64,000 nucleotides of DNA. Origin: Rhizobacter koreensis. Its GTDB lineage: Bacteria > Pseudomonadota > Gammaproteobacteria > Burkholderiales > Burkholderiaceae_C. Location of the stretch: NCBI RefSeq assembly GCF_013366375.1, contig NZ_JABWMJ010000007.1, positions 62,001-126,000 of the forward strand. The letters are read 5' to 3'. The number at the start of each line of letters is the position of its first letter. Positions within the stretch are counted from its first letter, which is position 1. The notes beneath the pieces are model-generated. The model did not search any database. It was not told the DNA's origin and saw nothing but the letters and a program-made list of their open reading frames with translations. This document shows positions 1-8,451 of the stretch, one piece after another. The position numbers were made by a program, and so were the translations under genes.

Positions 1-2
1 GC

Positions 3-95
3 TGCGGCGTACGCGCCGCGGTCGAGGCCGGCGCGATCAGCGAGTCGCGCTATCGCATCTACCGGGAGATCCGCGCCGAGCTGGCGCCGGGCTGA
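3..95 (+). CDS. rsgA: RsgA ribosome-assembly GTPase, C-terminal 30 residues (partial)
   Basis: Open frame entering from the left edge and ending at a TGA at 93-95. The 30 visible residues start CGVRAAVEAG and end with a RYRIYREI-type stretch, resembling the last part of the zinc-binding C-terminal domain of RsgA, the circularly permuted GTPase that helps mature the 30S subunit. The GTPase core lies outside the window. It converges on the CobD/CbiB-like gene with only one base between the stop codons. RsgA beside these genes is a gene order I recall from Burkholderiales, which supports the call, but 30 residues alone are thin evidence. Confidence 0.55.
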   Translation, partial: CGVRAAVEAGAISESRYRIYREIRAELAPG

Positions 96-96
96 G

Positions 97-1086
97 TCAG
101 CCGACGAGGTGGGCGAGCGACAGCAGCGCGAGGAGCAGCATCCAGAGCACCACCGAGCGCCAGACGAGCCCGACGATGCTGCGCAGATGGCCGAGCACCG
201 GCGGCACCCCACCCGTCGAGCCATCGGCGTCGGCGTAGCCGGGTGGCGCGCCCGATTCGAAGGTCTTCGAGCGATCGGGCGTGAGGCCGGGCGCGGAGCC
301 GCCGCCCAACTGCACGCCGACCGCACCGGCGGCCGCCGCGAGGATCACGCCCTCGTTCGGGTACTTCCAGAGCATGGCGTCGCGGCGCCAGCAGGCGACC
401 GCCTCCTCGAAGTTGCCGACGATCGCGAAGCCGGCCGCCGTGAGGCGCGCCGGCACGTGATCGAGCGCGTTGAAGAGGCGCAGCGAGAGGTCCATCAGCC
501 GCACGTTGAGCGCCACGCCTGCGGTGTTGCTCTTGTAGGTCCAGTACCGGCTCGCGAACTCGGCCATGCGGTAGAGCACGGCACCGGCGGGCCCGAAGCC
601 GAGCGTCGACAGCACGACGAACCAGAAGAACACGCCGAACACGTGGCGGTGCGCGGCGAGCAGCGAATGCTCGATCACGTGACGCAGCAACTCGGTGCGC
701 GGCAGGTCGCTGGCGTCGAGATGGCGCCACTGCGCGAGCAGGCGCCGCGCCTCGTCCTCGTCGGCGCGTTCCAGGGCATCGCGGATGTCGGTGAAGTAGT
801 GGCTGAACTGGCGAAAGCCGAGCGTCACGTAGAGCACGACGACGTCGAGCAGCAGCCCGAGCACGCCGCTCACGCGGTTGAGCGCGACGAAGGCGACGCC
901 GACGCCGAGCGTCGGCACCAGCGTCGAGACGCACCACACGACCCAGGCGTGGCTGTCGCGACCGGCGTCGAAGTTTCGCGCGGTCCAGCGCATCCAGCTC
1001 GTCATCGCGTCGTGCACCACGTTGCTGCGCGGCAGCGGCTTGACTTGCTCGAGCAGCAGCGCGAACAGGACGGCGAAGAAGCTCAT
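97..1086 (-). CDS. CobD/CbiB-like (AmpE-type) integral membrane protein
   Basis: A 329-residue polytopic membrane protein. Hydrophobic segments lie near residues 1-17, 47-90 (two helices), 150-175 and at the C terminus (about 303-329). It resembles the CobD/CbiB-family proteins that betaproteobacteria carry outside any cobalamin cluster. True CbiB makes the aminopropanol side chain of adenosylcobinamide, but no other B12 gene is present here and AmpE-like relatives have other, poorly known roles, so a cobalamin function should not be assumed. The ATG at 1086 is the first one in frame and is followed at once by a membrane helix. The adjacent CoA pyrophosphatase is on the same strand 88 bases upstream and could be cotranscribed. 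Confidence 0.75.
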   Translation of the reverse strand: MSFFAVLFALLLEQVKPLPRSNVVHDAMTSWMRWTARNFDAGRDSHAWVVWCVSTLVPTLGVGVAFVALNRVSGVLGLLLDVVVLYVTLGFRQFSHYFTDIRDALERADEDEARRLLAQWRHLDASDLPRTELLRHVIEHSLLAAHRHVFGVFFWFVVLSTLGFGPAGAVLYRMAEFASRYWTYKSNTAGVALNVRLMDLSLRLFNALDHVPARLTAAGFAIVGNFEEAVACWRRDAMLWKYPNEGVILAAAAGAVGVQLGGGSAPGLTPDRSKTFESGAPPGYADADGSTGGVPPVLGHLRSIVGLVWRSVVLWMLLLALLSLAHLVG

Positions 1087-1174
1087 CGCAAAGATGATAG
1101 CGAGCGACTTTTCGGCTCCGCCCCGCGGTGGGGCGCTGCGCCGCGGAGGCCCCTCGGCCCCCGGCGCGCCCCAT

Positions 1175-1888
1175 TCAGGCGCTCAGGAACCGGTAAAGGT
1201 TGCGCAGCATCGCCGCGGTCGCGCCCCAGATGAAGTAGCGGCGCGGCGCTTCGGCGTGCGTCGCGTCCTCCCACGGCATCGACAGGAACTCGCGGCGCAC
1301 GGCGGCGACCTCGACCGCGTGGCGGCGGTGGTGGCGCGGGTCCATCAGGAAGGCGAGCGGCACCTCGAACACCTCGGCGACCTCGAACGGGTCGATCGAG
1401 AGCGTGATCGACGGATCGACCAGCGCAACCACCGGCGTCACGACGAAGCCGGTGCCGGTGGTGTAGGCCGGGAGGCACCCCAGCACCTCGACCAGACCGG
1501 CGTCGAGGCCGATCTCCTCGGCCGCCTCGCGCAGCGCGGTCGCCACCGCGTCGGCGTCCTCGGGCTCCGCGCGGCCGCCCGGGAAGCTGATCTGGCCCGG
1601 GTGGTCGGTGAGATGCTCGGTGCGCTGCGTCAGCAGCACGCGCAGGCCATCGGCACGCGGCACGAGGCCGATCAGCACCGAGGCGTCGGCGGGCGGACGG
1701 GCGTCGAAGCGGCGCTCGCCCTGGATCTCGGGAACCCATGCCGGCGGCGCGGCGAAGCGCGCGCGCAGCGCCGCGGCGTCGAGTCGCGTCGGGCCGACCG
1801 CCGGCAGGTGCTCGTCGGTGCCGAGCACGTCGAGGCGCTCGGGATCGAAGCTCAGCGCCACGATGTCAGCTCGACCCGCGGGCGGCAC
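1175..1888 (-). CDS. CoA pyrophosphatase, NUDIX hydrolase
   Basis: A 237-residue NUDIX hydrolase. The NUDIX box begins GGRAEPED near residue 124 and ends REAAEEIGL, supplying the metal-binding glutamates. Just before it is LTDHPGQISFPGG, which matches the UPF0035/CoA signature of the NudL/YeaB branch that splits CoA into 4'-phosphopantetheine and 3',5'-ADP. The first 70 residues are a variable extension. The start is uncertain: the frame opens with GTG at 1888, a second GTG lies at 1861, and neither has a convincing ribosome binding site. It sits between rplS and the CobD-like gene on the same strand. Confidence 0.85.
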   Translation of the reverse strand: MPPAGRADIVALSFDPERLDVLGTDEHLPAVGPTRLDAAALRARFAAPPAWVPEIQGERRFDARPPADASVLIGLVPRADGLRVLLTQRTEHLTDHPGQISFPGGRAEPEDADAVATALREAAEEIGLDAGLVEVLGCLPAYTTGTGFVVTPVVALVDPSITLSIDPFEVAEVFEVPLAFLMDPRHHRRHAVEVAAVRREFLSMPWEDATHAEAPRRYFIWGATAAMLRNLYRFLSA

Positions 1889-1975
1889 AACGCCGCGACG
1901 CCGCCGGACCCGAAGGCCACGGCGGCGCCGCGAACGAACCAGGGCGGGCGGCTGCCGGCGGCAGCCGCAGCGCGA

Positions 1976-2329
1976 TCAAGCCAGCTTTTCCTTGATGCGC
2001 GCCGACTTGCCCGAGCGGCTGCGCAGGTAGTAGAGCTTGGCGCGGCGGACGTCGCCGCGGCGCTTGACCTCGACCGACGCGATCAGCGGGCTGTAGGTCT
2101 GGAAGGTGCGCTCGACGCCCTCGCCGCTCGAGATCTTGCGGACGATGAAGCTGGAGTTGAGGCCGCGGTTGCGCTTGGCGATCACGACGCCCTCGAACGC
2201 CTGGACGCGCTTGCGCGTGCCTTCGACGACGTTGACGCTCACGATGACCGTGTCGCCGGGCGCGAACGCCGGAACCGTCTTGTTCAGACGGGCCATTTCC
2301 TCTTGTTCGAGGGTTTGGATCAGATCCAT
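1976..2329 (-). CDS. rplS: 50S ribosomal protein L19
   Basis: 117 residues, the usual length for bL19, starting [12 protein letters not shown] and containing the family blocks [25 protein letters not shown] and FRIxxIG-like [10 protein letters not shown], and ending [14 protein letters not shown]19 sits at the 30S-50S interface. The open frame extends upstream, but the ATG at 2329 gives the family N terminus. It is last in the order rpsP-rimM-trmD-rplS, separated from trmD by 169 bases that hold two strong hairpins (described separately), unlike the tight spacing of the rest of the operon. Confidence 0.97.
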   Translation of the reverse strand: MDLIQTLEQEEMARLNKTVPAFAPGDTVIVSVNVVEGTRKRVQAFEGVVIAKRNRGLNSSFIVRKISSGEGVERTFQTYSPLIASVEVKRRGDVRRAKLYYLRSRSGKSARIKEKLA

Positions 2330-2413
2330 CAGGGGCTCCAAGTGATCGTGCGCGCGCGTCTGTTGGCGGCCTGGCTCGTGTCGATGAGGAACGACGAACC
2401 GGGCCTCTTTGGC

Positions 2414-2464
2414 GCGGGGCTGCAGGGCCCCGCATCGGTCTGGCACGCAGCGCGAATCGCTGCG
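2414..2464 (-). promoter_or_regulatory. Structured rplS leader: two hairpins between trmD and rplS
   Basis: On the minus-strand transcript, two perfect inverted repeats lie in the trmD-rplS spacer. The first has 7-base arms CGCAGCG/CGCTGCG with a 5-base loop (2446-2464). The second has 7-base arms GCGGGGC/GCCCCGC with a 6-base loop (2414-2433) and ends about 85 bases before the rplS start. No U-run follows either one, so neither looks like a complete terminator. They could be processing, stability or translation-control structures. Random GC-rich DNA often folds, so function is inferred only. Confidence 0.4.
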
Positions 2465-2497
2465 CATCCGGCGCGGCAGAGGATCGAAAAACCCAGC

Positions 2498-2503
2498 ATT
2501 ATA
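2498..2503 (-). promoter_or_regulatory. Candidate -10 (TATAAT) overlapping the trmD stop
   Basis: Reading the minus strand, a perfect TATAAT lies here and includes the TAA stop of trmD. It is also the loop of a 5-base stem CCAGC/GCTGG that is followed by GTTTTT. So the same bases could be a -10 box for a separate rplS transcript or part of a weak terminator. No good -35 box is present 16-18 bases upstream, so the promoter reading is uncertain. Confidence 0.35.
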
Positions 2504-3278
2504 GCTGGAGCGAGGCAAGGAATCGCAGATCCGCCTTGCTGAGGGCACCCGACGCTTCGGCTGCCGCGATCAGGTCGGGCCGGCGGCGCCAGGTGAGCTC
2601 GAGCGAACGCTCGCGACGCCAGCGGGCGATGCGCGCGTGGTCGCCCGACAGCAGCACCGCGGGAACGCGTGCGAGTCCGGCTTCGGCGCCCGCGTCTTCT
2701 CCCTCGCGCGGCGAAAGCGCGAGCGTCTCGGGCCGGCTGTAGTGCGGGCAGTCGAGCAGCCCGTCCGAAAAGCTGTCCTGCTCGTGCGAGGCCTGATCGC
2801 CCAGGACCCCCGGCTGCAGGCGTGCCACGGCGTCGAGCAGCGCGAGCGCCGGGAGCTCGCCGCCCGACAGCACGAAGTCGCCGAGGCTCAGTTCGACGTC
2901 GACGTGGCGGTCGACGAAGCGCTGGTCGATTCCCTCGTAACGCCCGCAGAGCAGGATCGCGCCCGGACCGTCGGCGAACGCCTGCACGACGGCCTGGTCG
3001 ATGCGTCGGCCGGTCGGCGTGAAGTGGACGAGCGGGGCCGCGGCGCCGCGGTCGCTCCGGATCGCCTCGAGCGCGCGCAGCAGCGGCTCGGCGAGCAGCA
3101 CCATGCCGGGCCCGCCGCCGTAGGGGCGGTCGTCGACACGGCGATGCGGCTCGTCGCCGAAGTCGCGCAACTGCCAGAGCCTCACGTCGACCGCGCGCTC
3201 GAACGCGCGCCGCGTCACCCCGTGCGCGAGGTGCGGTCCGAACAGCTCCGGGAACAGCGTGACGACGTCGAACCGCAT
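2499..3278 (-). CDS. trmD: tRNA (guanine37-N1)-methyltransferase TrmD
   Basis: 259 residues starting [13 protein letters not shown], the standard TrmD opening. The trefoil-knot SAM site is clear: [23 protein letters not shown] and DCPHYSRPE. TrmD methylates G37 of tRNAs reading CNN codons and prevents +1 frameshifting. The ATG at 3278 is eight bases downstream of the rimM stop, so translation is probably coupled. The protein ends in QL at a TAA that lies inside the TATAAT/hairpin noted at 2498-2503. The enzyme is in its conserved place in the rpsP-rimM-trmD-rplS operon. Confidence 0.97.
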   Translation of the reverse strand: MRFDVVTLFPELFGPHLAHGVTRRAFERAVDVRLWQLRDFGDEPHRRVDDRPYGGGPGMVLLAEPLLRALEAIRSDRGAAAPLVHFTPTGRRIDQAVVQAFADGPGAILLCGRYEGIDQRFVDRHVDVELSLGDFVLSGGELPALALLDAVARLQPGVLGDQASHEQDSFSDGLLDCPHYSRPETLALSPREGEDAGAEAGLARVPAVLLSGDHARIARWRRERSLELTWRRRPDLIAAAEASGALSKADLRFLASLQL

Positions 3279-3286
3279 GCCACGGA

Positions 3287-3919
3287 TCAGAAGTCGAGGC
3301 CCCAGTCGACGGTGATGCGGCGCGCCTCGACGTCGACGTCGTCGACATAGGCGGCGACGAACGGGATCAGGCGCTCGTCGGAGCTCGGCTCGGCAGGCGG
3401 GTCGGCCGCGGCGGGTGTCACGGCGGCATCGGGCGGCGCGACCCGCAGCACGCTCTGCGGCCCGGTCTCGAGCAGGCCGACGACCCGCCCGATCGCCTCG
3501 CCCTGCCGGTTGACGACGTCGAGGCCGATCAGGTCGACCCAGTAGAACTCGTCGGGGTCCTGGGGTGCCGGGAAGTCGGCACGCGGCACGAACACCCGCG
3601 CACCGCGCAGCGACTCGGCACCGTTGCGGTCGTCGATGCCGTCGATGCGCGCGACCAGCCACTCGCCGTGCCAACGCGTCTGCGCCACGTCGAGTGCAGG
3701 CGGCAACGGCGGCGCGCCGGGGCGCCTGCGCGCCACGGCGAGATCGTCGGAAGGCTTGAGATGCCAGCGTCGCGACTTGCGCAGCGCGTCGGGCTCGGAC
3801 GAGAAGGGCTGCACCTTGATCCAGCCCTTGATGCCCCAGGCATCGATGATGCGGCCGACCTCGAGCGCGTCGCTCGGCCAGCCGGAGTCGGAATTCGGCG
3901 CGGGCGCCCTGGCGCTCAC
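3287..3919 (-). CDS. rimM: Ribosome maturation factor RimM
   Basis: 210 residues from a GTG at 3919, chosen because no ATG precedes the conserved [15 protein letters not shown] block and because it leaves a 19-base gap after rpsP. The N-terminal RimM barrel is followed by the PRC-barrel segment with [13 protein letters not shown] and [15 protein letters not shown]. RimM binds S19 and assists late 30S assembly. An Ala/Pro-rich insertion of roughly 15-20 residues sits before the ERLIPFV strand, in a loop that is short in many homologues. The ribosome binding site is weak, so coupling to rpsP translation is likely. Confidence 0.93.
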   Translation of the reverse strand: MSARAPAPNSDSGWPSDALEVGRIIDAWGIKGWIKVQPFSSEPDALRKSRRWHLKPSDDLAVARRRPGAPPLPPALDVAQTRWHGEWLVARIDGIDDRNGAESLRGARVFVPRADFPAPQDPDEFYWVDLIGLDVVNRQGEAIGRVVGLLETGPQSVLRVAPPDAAVTPAAADPPAEPSSDERLIPFVAAYVDDVDVEARRITVDWGLDF

Positions 3920-3938
3920 GACGTTCCGGAACGGCCCG

Positions 3939-4187
3939 TCAGGCAGCGGCCTTGGCTTGCTGGACCAGACGCTGCACGGTCGGCGAGAGCTGGGCGCCGT
4001 TCGCGGTCCAGTGCTCGACGCGGTCGAACGCGAGGCGAAGCGGCTGCTCGGCGCCCGACGCCACCGGGTTGTAAAAGCCCACGCGCTCGATGAAGCGGCC
4101 GTCGCGGCGGAGCTTCGAGTCGGCAACGACGATGTTGTAGAACGGACGCTTCTTGGCGCCACCGCGGGCAAGTCGAATGACGACCAT
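3939..4187 (-). CDS. rpsP: 30S ribosomal protein S16
   Basis: 82 residues starting [20 protein letters not shown], characteristic of bS16, with [12 protein letters not shown] and a short Ala-rich tail. S16 is an early 30S assembly protein. The ATG at 4187 is preceded by an AAGGAA ribosome binding site about ten bases upstream on the minus strand, and further up by a perfect TATAAT (4242-4247). It is the first gene of the rpsP-rimM-trmD-rplS operon and is divergent from the acetyltransferase gene. Confidence 0.97.
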   Translation of the reverse strand: MVVIRLARGGAKKRPFYNIVVADSKLRRDGRFIERVGFYNPVASGAEQPLRLAFDRVEHWTANGAQLSPTVQRLVQQAKAAA

Positions 4188-4241
4188 GACTCTGTTTCCT
4201 TCTGGTACCTGACCGGTCCGGCTCGGATCGGTGAACCGCGC

Positions 4242-4247
4242 ATTATA
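4242..4247 (-). promoter_or_regulatory. -10 box of the rpsP operon promoter
   Basis: A perfect TATAAT on the minus strand, 55 bases ahead of the rpsP ATG in otherwise GC-rich DNA. No clear TTGACA is found 16-18 bases upstream. The upstream sequence would run into the first codons of the divergent acetyltransferase gene. Placement and sequence make a promoter for the ribosomal operon likely. Confidence 0.55.
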
Positions 4248-4263
4248 TAAACTTCGCGGCTCC

Positions 4264-4815
4264 ATGACCCACCCGACCGCTCCGTCGCGCGCACTCGTCC
4301 GCCCGAGCAGCCCCGACGACCTGCCCGCGATCGCGTCGATCTACGCCTGGCACGTCGAGAACGGCACCGGCACCTTCGAGCTCGCGGCGCCCTCGGTCGA
4401 CGAGATGGCGCGCCGCCGCGACGACGTGCTCGCCAAGGGCCTGCCGTGGCTCGTCGTCGAGATAGGTGGCGCGGTGCTCGGCTACGCCTACGCCAACCAG
4501 TTCCGGCCGCGTCCCGCATACCGCTACTGCCTCGAGGACTCGATCTACCTCGCGCCCGAAGCGTGCGGACGCGGCGTCGGGCGACTGCTGCTCGCCGAGC
4601 TGCTCGCGCGCTGCGAGGCCGCCGGCGCGCGCCAGATGCTCGCGGTGATCGGCGATTCGGCCAATGCGGCGTCGATCGGCGTGCACCGCGCGCTCGGCTT
4701 CGAGCGCAGCGGCGTCATCGATGCCGCGGGCTGGAAGTTCGGCCGCTGGCTCGACGTCGTCTTCATGCAGAAGAGCCTCGGCCTCGGCGCGAGCGCAGCG
4801 GCGGCCGCGGGATGA
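4264..4815 (+). CDS. GNAT N-acetyltransferase, phosphinothricin/methionine-sulfone type
   Basis: 183 residues forming one GNAT domain. It opens [31 protein letters not shown], as in the Pat/MnaT (YncA) branch, and carries the acetyl-CoA binding loop GRGVGRLLL and the terminal [10 protein letters not shown] strand. Such enzymes acetylate phosphinothricin, methionine sulfone or related amino acids; the physiological substrate cannot be read from sequence. The ATG at 4264 is chosen because an upstream in-frame ATG (4231) falls inside the divergent promoter region. The stop overlaps the next ATG (ATGA), so it is coupled to the TM2-like gene. Confidence 0.88.
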   Translation: MTHPTAPSRALVRPSSPDDLPAIASIYAWHVENGTGTFELAAPSVDEMARRRDDVLAKGLPWLVVEIGGAVLGYAYANQFRPRPAYRYCLEDSIYLAPEACGRGVGRLLLAELLARCEAAGARQMLAVIGDSANAASIGVHRALGFERSGVIDAAGWKFGRWLDVVFMQKSLGLGASAAAAAG

Positions 4816-5258
4816 CGGCGCGCCGGCACCGTTCCAAGCTCGTCGCGACCTGGCTCGCGTTTCTCTTCGGCAGCCTCGGCGTGCACCGCTTCTACCTGCA
4901 CGGCCTCAGGGACGTCTGGGGCTGGCTGTTCCCGCTGCCGACGCTGGTGGGAATCTACGGCGTGCTGCGCATGCGCGCGCTCGGCGGCGACGACTTGCTG
5001 CCGTGGTTCCTGATCCCGTGGCTCGGTCTGACGCTGAGCGCGGCGATGCTGACTGCCGTGATCTACGGCCTCACGCCCGACGACAAGTGGACCGCGCGCC
5101 ACAACCCCGACGGTGCGCCGACTCACACCGGCTGGGCGACGATCATCGGCGTCATCCTCGCGCTCAGCGTGGGCGCCGCAGTCGCCGTCGCGACAATCGC
5201 GTTCACCTCGCAACGCGTCTTCGAATACCAGCAGCTCCGAAGCAGCACCGCGAACTGA
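4812..5258 (+). CDS. TM2-domain-like membrane protein
   Basis: 148 residues. The start ATG overlaps the stop of the acetyltransferase gene. Residues 8-30 (KLVATWLAFLFGSLGVHRFYLHG) fit the TM2 pattern, in which two helices flank a G-x-H-R-F-Y turn. Two or three further helices follow near 62-82 and 108-130. TM2 proteins have no agreed bacterial function. The coupling to the acetyltransferase shows an operon but does not reveal the role. Confidence 0.75.
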   Translation: MTARRHRSKLVATWLAFLFGSLGVHRFYLHGLRDVWGWLFPLPTLVGIYGVLRMRALGGDDLLPWFLIPWLGLTLSAAMLTAVIYGLTPDDKWTARHNPDGAPTHTGWATIIGVILALSVGAAVAVATIAFTSQRVFEYQQLRSSTAN

Positions 5259-5276
5259 GCCGCGACGCCGCCCGCG

Positions 5277-6290
5277 TCACTTGAAGAGGACGAGGCTCAC
5301 CCAGTAGAAGAGGGCCGCGACGAGGGCGGCGGCAGGGATCGTGAAGATCCACGCCCAGACGATGTTGCCGGCGACGCCCCAGCGCACCGCCGAGGCGCGC
5401 CGGACCCAGCCGACGCCGACGATGGCGCCGGTGATCGTGTGCGTCGTCGACACCGGGATGCCGAGCAGCGTGGCGAGGAACAGCGTGATCGCGCCGCCGG
5501 TCTCGGCGCAGAAGCCCCCCACGGGCTTGAGCTTGGTGATCTTCTGGCCCATCGTCTTCACGATGCGCCAGCCGCCGAACATGGTGCCGACGCCGATCGC
5601 GATGTAGCAGGCCCAGATCACCCACGCCGGCGGCAGCTCCGCGCCGGCCGACGAATAGCCGGTCGCGATCAGCAGCATCCAGATGAGGCCGATCGTCTTC
5701 TGCGCGTCGTTGCCGCCGTGGCCGAGGCTGTAGAGCCCCGCCGAGACGAGCTGCAGGCGGCGGAACAGGTTGTCGACGCGCAGCGGCGACGCGCGCCGAA
5801 AGATGTTGGCCACCGCCACCATCAGGAGCGCGCCGAGCAGGCACCCGAGCAGCGGCGACACGAAGATGAAGAGCACCGTCTTGGCGATCCCGCCGAACAC
5901 CAGCGGGTCGGCGCCGCTCTTGGCGAGCACAGCGCCCACGATGCCGCCGATCAGCGCGTGCGAGGAGCTCGACGGGATGCCGTACCACCACGTGACGACG
6001 TTCCAGAAGATCGCGCCGATGAGGGCACCGAACACGACGTGGTGATCGACCGTGCCCGGCTCGACGATGCCCTTGCCCACCGTCGCCGCCACGTTGAGGT
6101 GGAACACGAAGATCGCGACCACGTTGCAGACCGCGGCGAACACGATCGCCGTCTGCGGGCGCAGCACGCCGGTCGAGACGACGGTCGCGATCGCATTGGC
6201 GGCGTCGTGGAAGCCGTTCATGAAGTCGAACGCGATCGCCAGCACGACCAGCATCGCGACGACCCAGAAGGCCGTTTGCAGCGAACCCAT
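5277..6290 (-). CDS. pit: Low-affinity inorganic phosphate transporter, Pit family
   Basis: 337 residues with about ten membrane helices and both inverted PiT signature repeats: FMNGFHDAANAIAT near residue 24 and GIPVSTTHTITG near residue 280, plus GIPSSSSHALIGG near 125. PiT proteins import metal-phosphate with protons or sodium. It lies 15 bases downstream of the DUF47 gene, the usual pairing, in which the PhoU-like partner is thought to modulate the transporter. It converges on the TM2-like gene with an 18-base gap and no obvious terminator. Confidence 0.93.
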   Translation of the reverse strand: MGSLQTAFWVVAMLVVLAIAFDFMNGFHDAANAIATVVSTGVLRPQTAIVFAAVCNVVAIFVFHLNVAATVGKGIVEPGTVDHHVVFGALIGAIFWNVVTWWYGIPSSSSHALIGGIVGAVLAKSGADPLVFGGIAKTVLFIFVSPLLGCLLGALLMVAVANIFRRASPLRVDNLFRRLQLVSAGLYSLGHGGNDAQKTIGLIWMLLIATGYSSAGAELPPAWVIWACYIAIGVGTMFGGWRIVKTMGQKITKLKPVGGFCAETGGAITLFLATLLGIPVSTTHTITGAIVGVGWVRRASAVRWGVAGNIVWAWIFTIPAAALVAALFYWVSLVLFK

Positions 6291-6305
6291 CAGGCCGCGG
6301 CCGGT

Positions 6306-6953
6306 TCAGGAGGCCTCGAGGACGACGCCCTCGATCAGGTTGGCGACGTCCTCGCAGCGATCCGAGATCGATTCGAGCAGTTCGTAGATCGCACGCAGCT
6401 TGATCAGCTCGCGCACGTCCTTCTCCTCGCGGAACAGCTTCGACATCGCCGATCGCATCACCCGGTCGGCGTCGGATTCGAGGCGATCGATTTCCTCGCA
6501 GGTCTTGATCGCCGCTTCGGCGTTGGCCGGCACGTTGATCTTCGGCAGCAGCGACACCGCGTGCTGCACGCGCTCGCAGCACTTCGCACTGAGGTCGCCG
6601 AGCCGCAGGATGTCGTCGTTCATCGCCTGCACGTCGTAGAGCGACATCGTCTCGCTCGCGTCCTGCAGCAGGTCGAGGATGTCGTCCATGCCGTTGATGA
6701 GGCCGTGGATCTGCTCGCGGTCGATCGGCGTGATGAAGGTCTTGTGGAGCAGCCGGTTCACCTCGGCGGTGACGCGGTCGGCCTGGCGCTCGGCGGCGCC
6801 CACCTCGCCGGTGTAGCGCTCGCGCAGCACCGGGTCGGCATAGTTCTGGATGAGCAGGATGAACGAGCGCGCGCCGGCGACGATGAAGTCGCCGTGCTGG
6901 TTGAACAGCTCGAAGAAGTTGCCCTCGCGCGGCATCAGCTTGCCGAACAGCAT
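6306..6953 (-). CDS. DUF47 (PhoU-like) phosphate transport regulator
   Basis: 215 residues, all helical, starting MLFGKLMPREGNFFELFNQH, the standard opening of DUF47 proteins. This family folds like PhoU and is nearly always encoded beside a PiT transporter, as here (15-base gap). The ATG at 6953 gives the family N terminus. Upstream 129 bases separate it from the divergent ccmA, so this spacer should hold promoters for both the phosphate pair and the ccm operon. Confidence 0.92.
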   Translation of the reverse strand: MLFGKLMPREGNFFELFNQHGDFIVAGARSFILLIQNYADPVLRERYTGEVGAAERQADRVTAEVNRLLHKTFITPIDREQIHGLINGMDDILDLLQDASETMSLYDVQAMNDDILRLGDLSAKCCERVQHAVSLLPKINVPANAEAAIKTCEEIDRLESDADRVMRSAMSKLFREEKDVRELIKLRAIYELLESISDRCEDVANLIEGVVLEAS

Positions 6954-7082
6954 TCGATGTTTCCTCTGGGTGACGGGCAGGCGCGCGAGCACGGCCCGGG
7001 CGGCGGCTGAACGGGTCGCAGTGTACTTGCGACGACAATCGCGGGCTGCCGGCGGCGCCCCACTCCGCCGCTGCCCCCGACC

Positions 7083-7784
7083 ATGGCCTCCGTCGTCCCG
7101 TACCCCGCTCCCGCTTCCGCTGCGCCGCTGCTGCAGGTGCGCGGACTCGCGTGCCGGCGCGGCGAGCGCCTGCTCTTCGCAGGGCTCGACCTCGACCTCG
7201 GCGCCGGCGAGATCGTCTGGCTGCGCGGCCCGAACGGCTCCGGCAAGACGAGCCTGCTGCGCATCCTGGCCGGGCTCGCGACGGCCGCCGAGGGCAGCCG
7301 GCGCTGGGCCGGCGACGCGCTGCAGCGCCCGCTCTACCTCGCGCACGCCAACGCCCTGAAGGACGACCTCGGCGCGGCCGAGTCGCTGGCGTTCCTGCTG
7401 CGCCTGGCGGGCCAGCCCGCCGACGCCGCCACCTGCGCGACGGCGCTCGGCCGCGTCGGTCTCGCGCGCCAGCGCGACGCCGCCGTGCGCACCCTCTCGC
7501 AGGGCCAGCGGCGCCGGGTCGCCCTCGCCCGCCTCGCGGTCGAACCGAGCGCGCCGGTCTGGCTGCTCGACGAGCCGTTCGACGCGCTCGACGCCGCCGG
7601 CATCGGAACGCTCGACGAGCTGCTCGCCGGCCACGCGGCGCGCGGCGGCGCCGCCATCGTGACCAGCCACGTGCCGCTCACGCTCGCGGCGCCGGAGCCG
7701 ATCACGCTCGACCTCGCGAGCGTCGCGCCGCGCGGCCGGCCCGCGCCGGCGGCCGCGGCCGCTGCCGTCGCGTGCGAGGCGTGA
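7083..7784 (+). CDS. ccmA: Heme exporter ATP-binding protein CcmA
   Basis: 233-residue ABC ATPase with Walker A GPNGSGKT at residues 49-56, signature LSQGQRRRVALARL and Walker B WLLDEPFDALD. CcmA with CcmB drives release of holo-CcmE from the CcmCD complex during cytochrome c maturation System I. The C-terminal 30 residues are Ala/Pro-rich and outside the conserved fold. It is the first gene of a nine-gene ccm operon, and ccmB follows after four bases. Confidence 0.96.
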   Translation: MASVVPYPAPASAAPLLQVRGLACRRGERLLFAGLDLDLGAGEIVWLRGPNGSGKTSLLRILAGLATAAEGSRRWAGDALQRPLYLAHANALKDDLGAAESLAFLLRLAGQPADAATCATALGRVGLARQRDAAVRTLSQGQRRRVALARLAVEPSAPVWLLDEPFDALDAAGIGTLDELLAGHAARGGAAIVTSHVPLTLAAPEPITLDLASVAPRGRPAPAAAAAAVACEA

Positions 7785-7788
7785 CGCC

Positions 7789-8451
7789 GTGAGCGCCTTC
7801 CGCGCGATCGTTGCGCGCGACCTTCGCCTTGCCGCACGGCGCCGGGTCGACGTGCTGCTGCCGCTCGCCTTCTTCGGCGTCGCCGCGAGCCTGTTCCCGC
7901 TCGGTGTCGGCCCCGAGCCGCAGACGCTGCGCACCATCGCGCCCGGCGTGGTGTGGGTTGCCGCGCTGCTCGCCGCCATGCTGTCGGTGACGCAGCTCTA
8001 CGCCGGCGACTTCGCCGACGGCTCGCTCGAGCAGATGCTGCTGGGCGGCGGCGCGCTCGCCATCGTCGCGGCCAAGGCGCTCTCGCACTGGGCGCTCAGC
8101 GGCCTGCCGCTGGTGATCGTCGCGCCGCTGCTCGGCGTCGCCTTCGACATGTCGGCGAGCGGCATCGGCGCGCTCACGGCCTCGCTGCTGCTCGGCACGC
8201 CCATCCTCAGCCTGCTGGGCGGTCTCGGCAGTGCGCTCACGCTCGGCGTGCGCAGCGGCGCGGTGCTGCTGATCGTGCTGATCGTCCCGTTGTGCGTGCC
8301 GGCGCTCATCTTCGGCGCCGGCGCGGTCGGCGCCGTCGAGTCGGGCATCTCGGCACGCGGTCACTACTCGCTGCTCGGCGCCCTGCTGATTTTCAGCGTG
8401 CTGCTCGCGCTGCCGGCGACCGCGGCAGCGCTTCGCATCGCGATCGAATGA
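7789..8451 (+). CDS. ccmB: Heme exporter permease CcmB
   Basis: 220 residues with six hydrophobic helices, starting from a GTG at 7789 (MSAFRAIVARDLRLAARRR) just after ccmA. The sequence LYAGDFADGSLEQMLL and the spacing of helices match CcmB, the membrane half of the CcmAB ABC transporter of System I. The stop codon overlaps the ccmC ATG, so the two are translationally coupled. Confidence 0.95.
   Translation: MSAFRAIVARDLRLAARRRVDVLLPLAFFGVAASLFPLGVGPEPQTLRTIAPGVVWVAALLAAMLSVTQLYAGDFADGSLEQMLLGGGALAIVAAKALSHWALSGLPLVIVAPLLGVAFDMSASGIGALTASLLLGTPILSLLGGLGSALTLGVRSGAVLLIVLIVPLCVPALIFGAGAVGAVESGISARGHYSLLGALLIFSVLLALPATAAALRIAIE

Noticed and set aside
97-1086. Assigning the CobD-like protein to cobalamin synthesis
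   Set aside because: No other B12 gene in the window and AmpE-like relatives have different roles.
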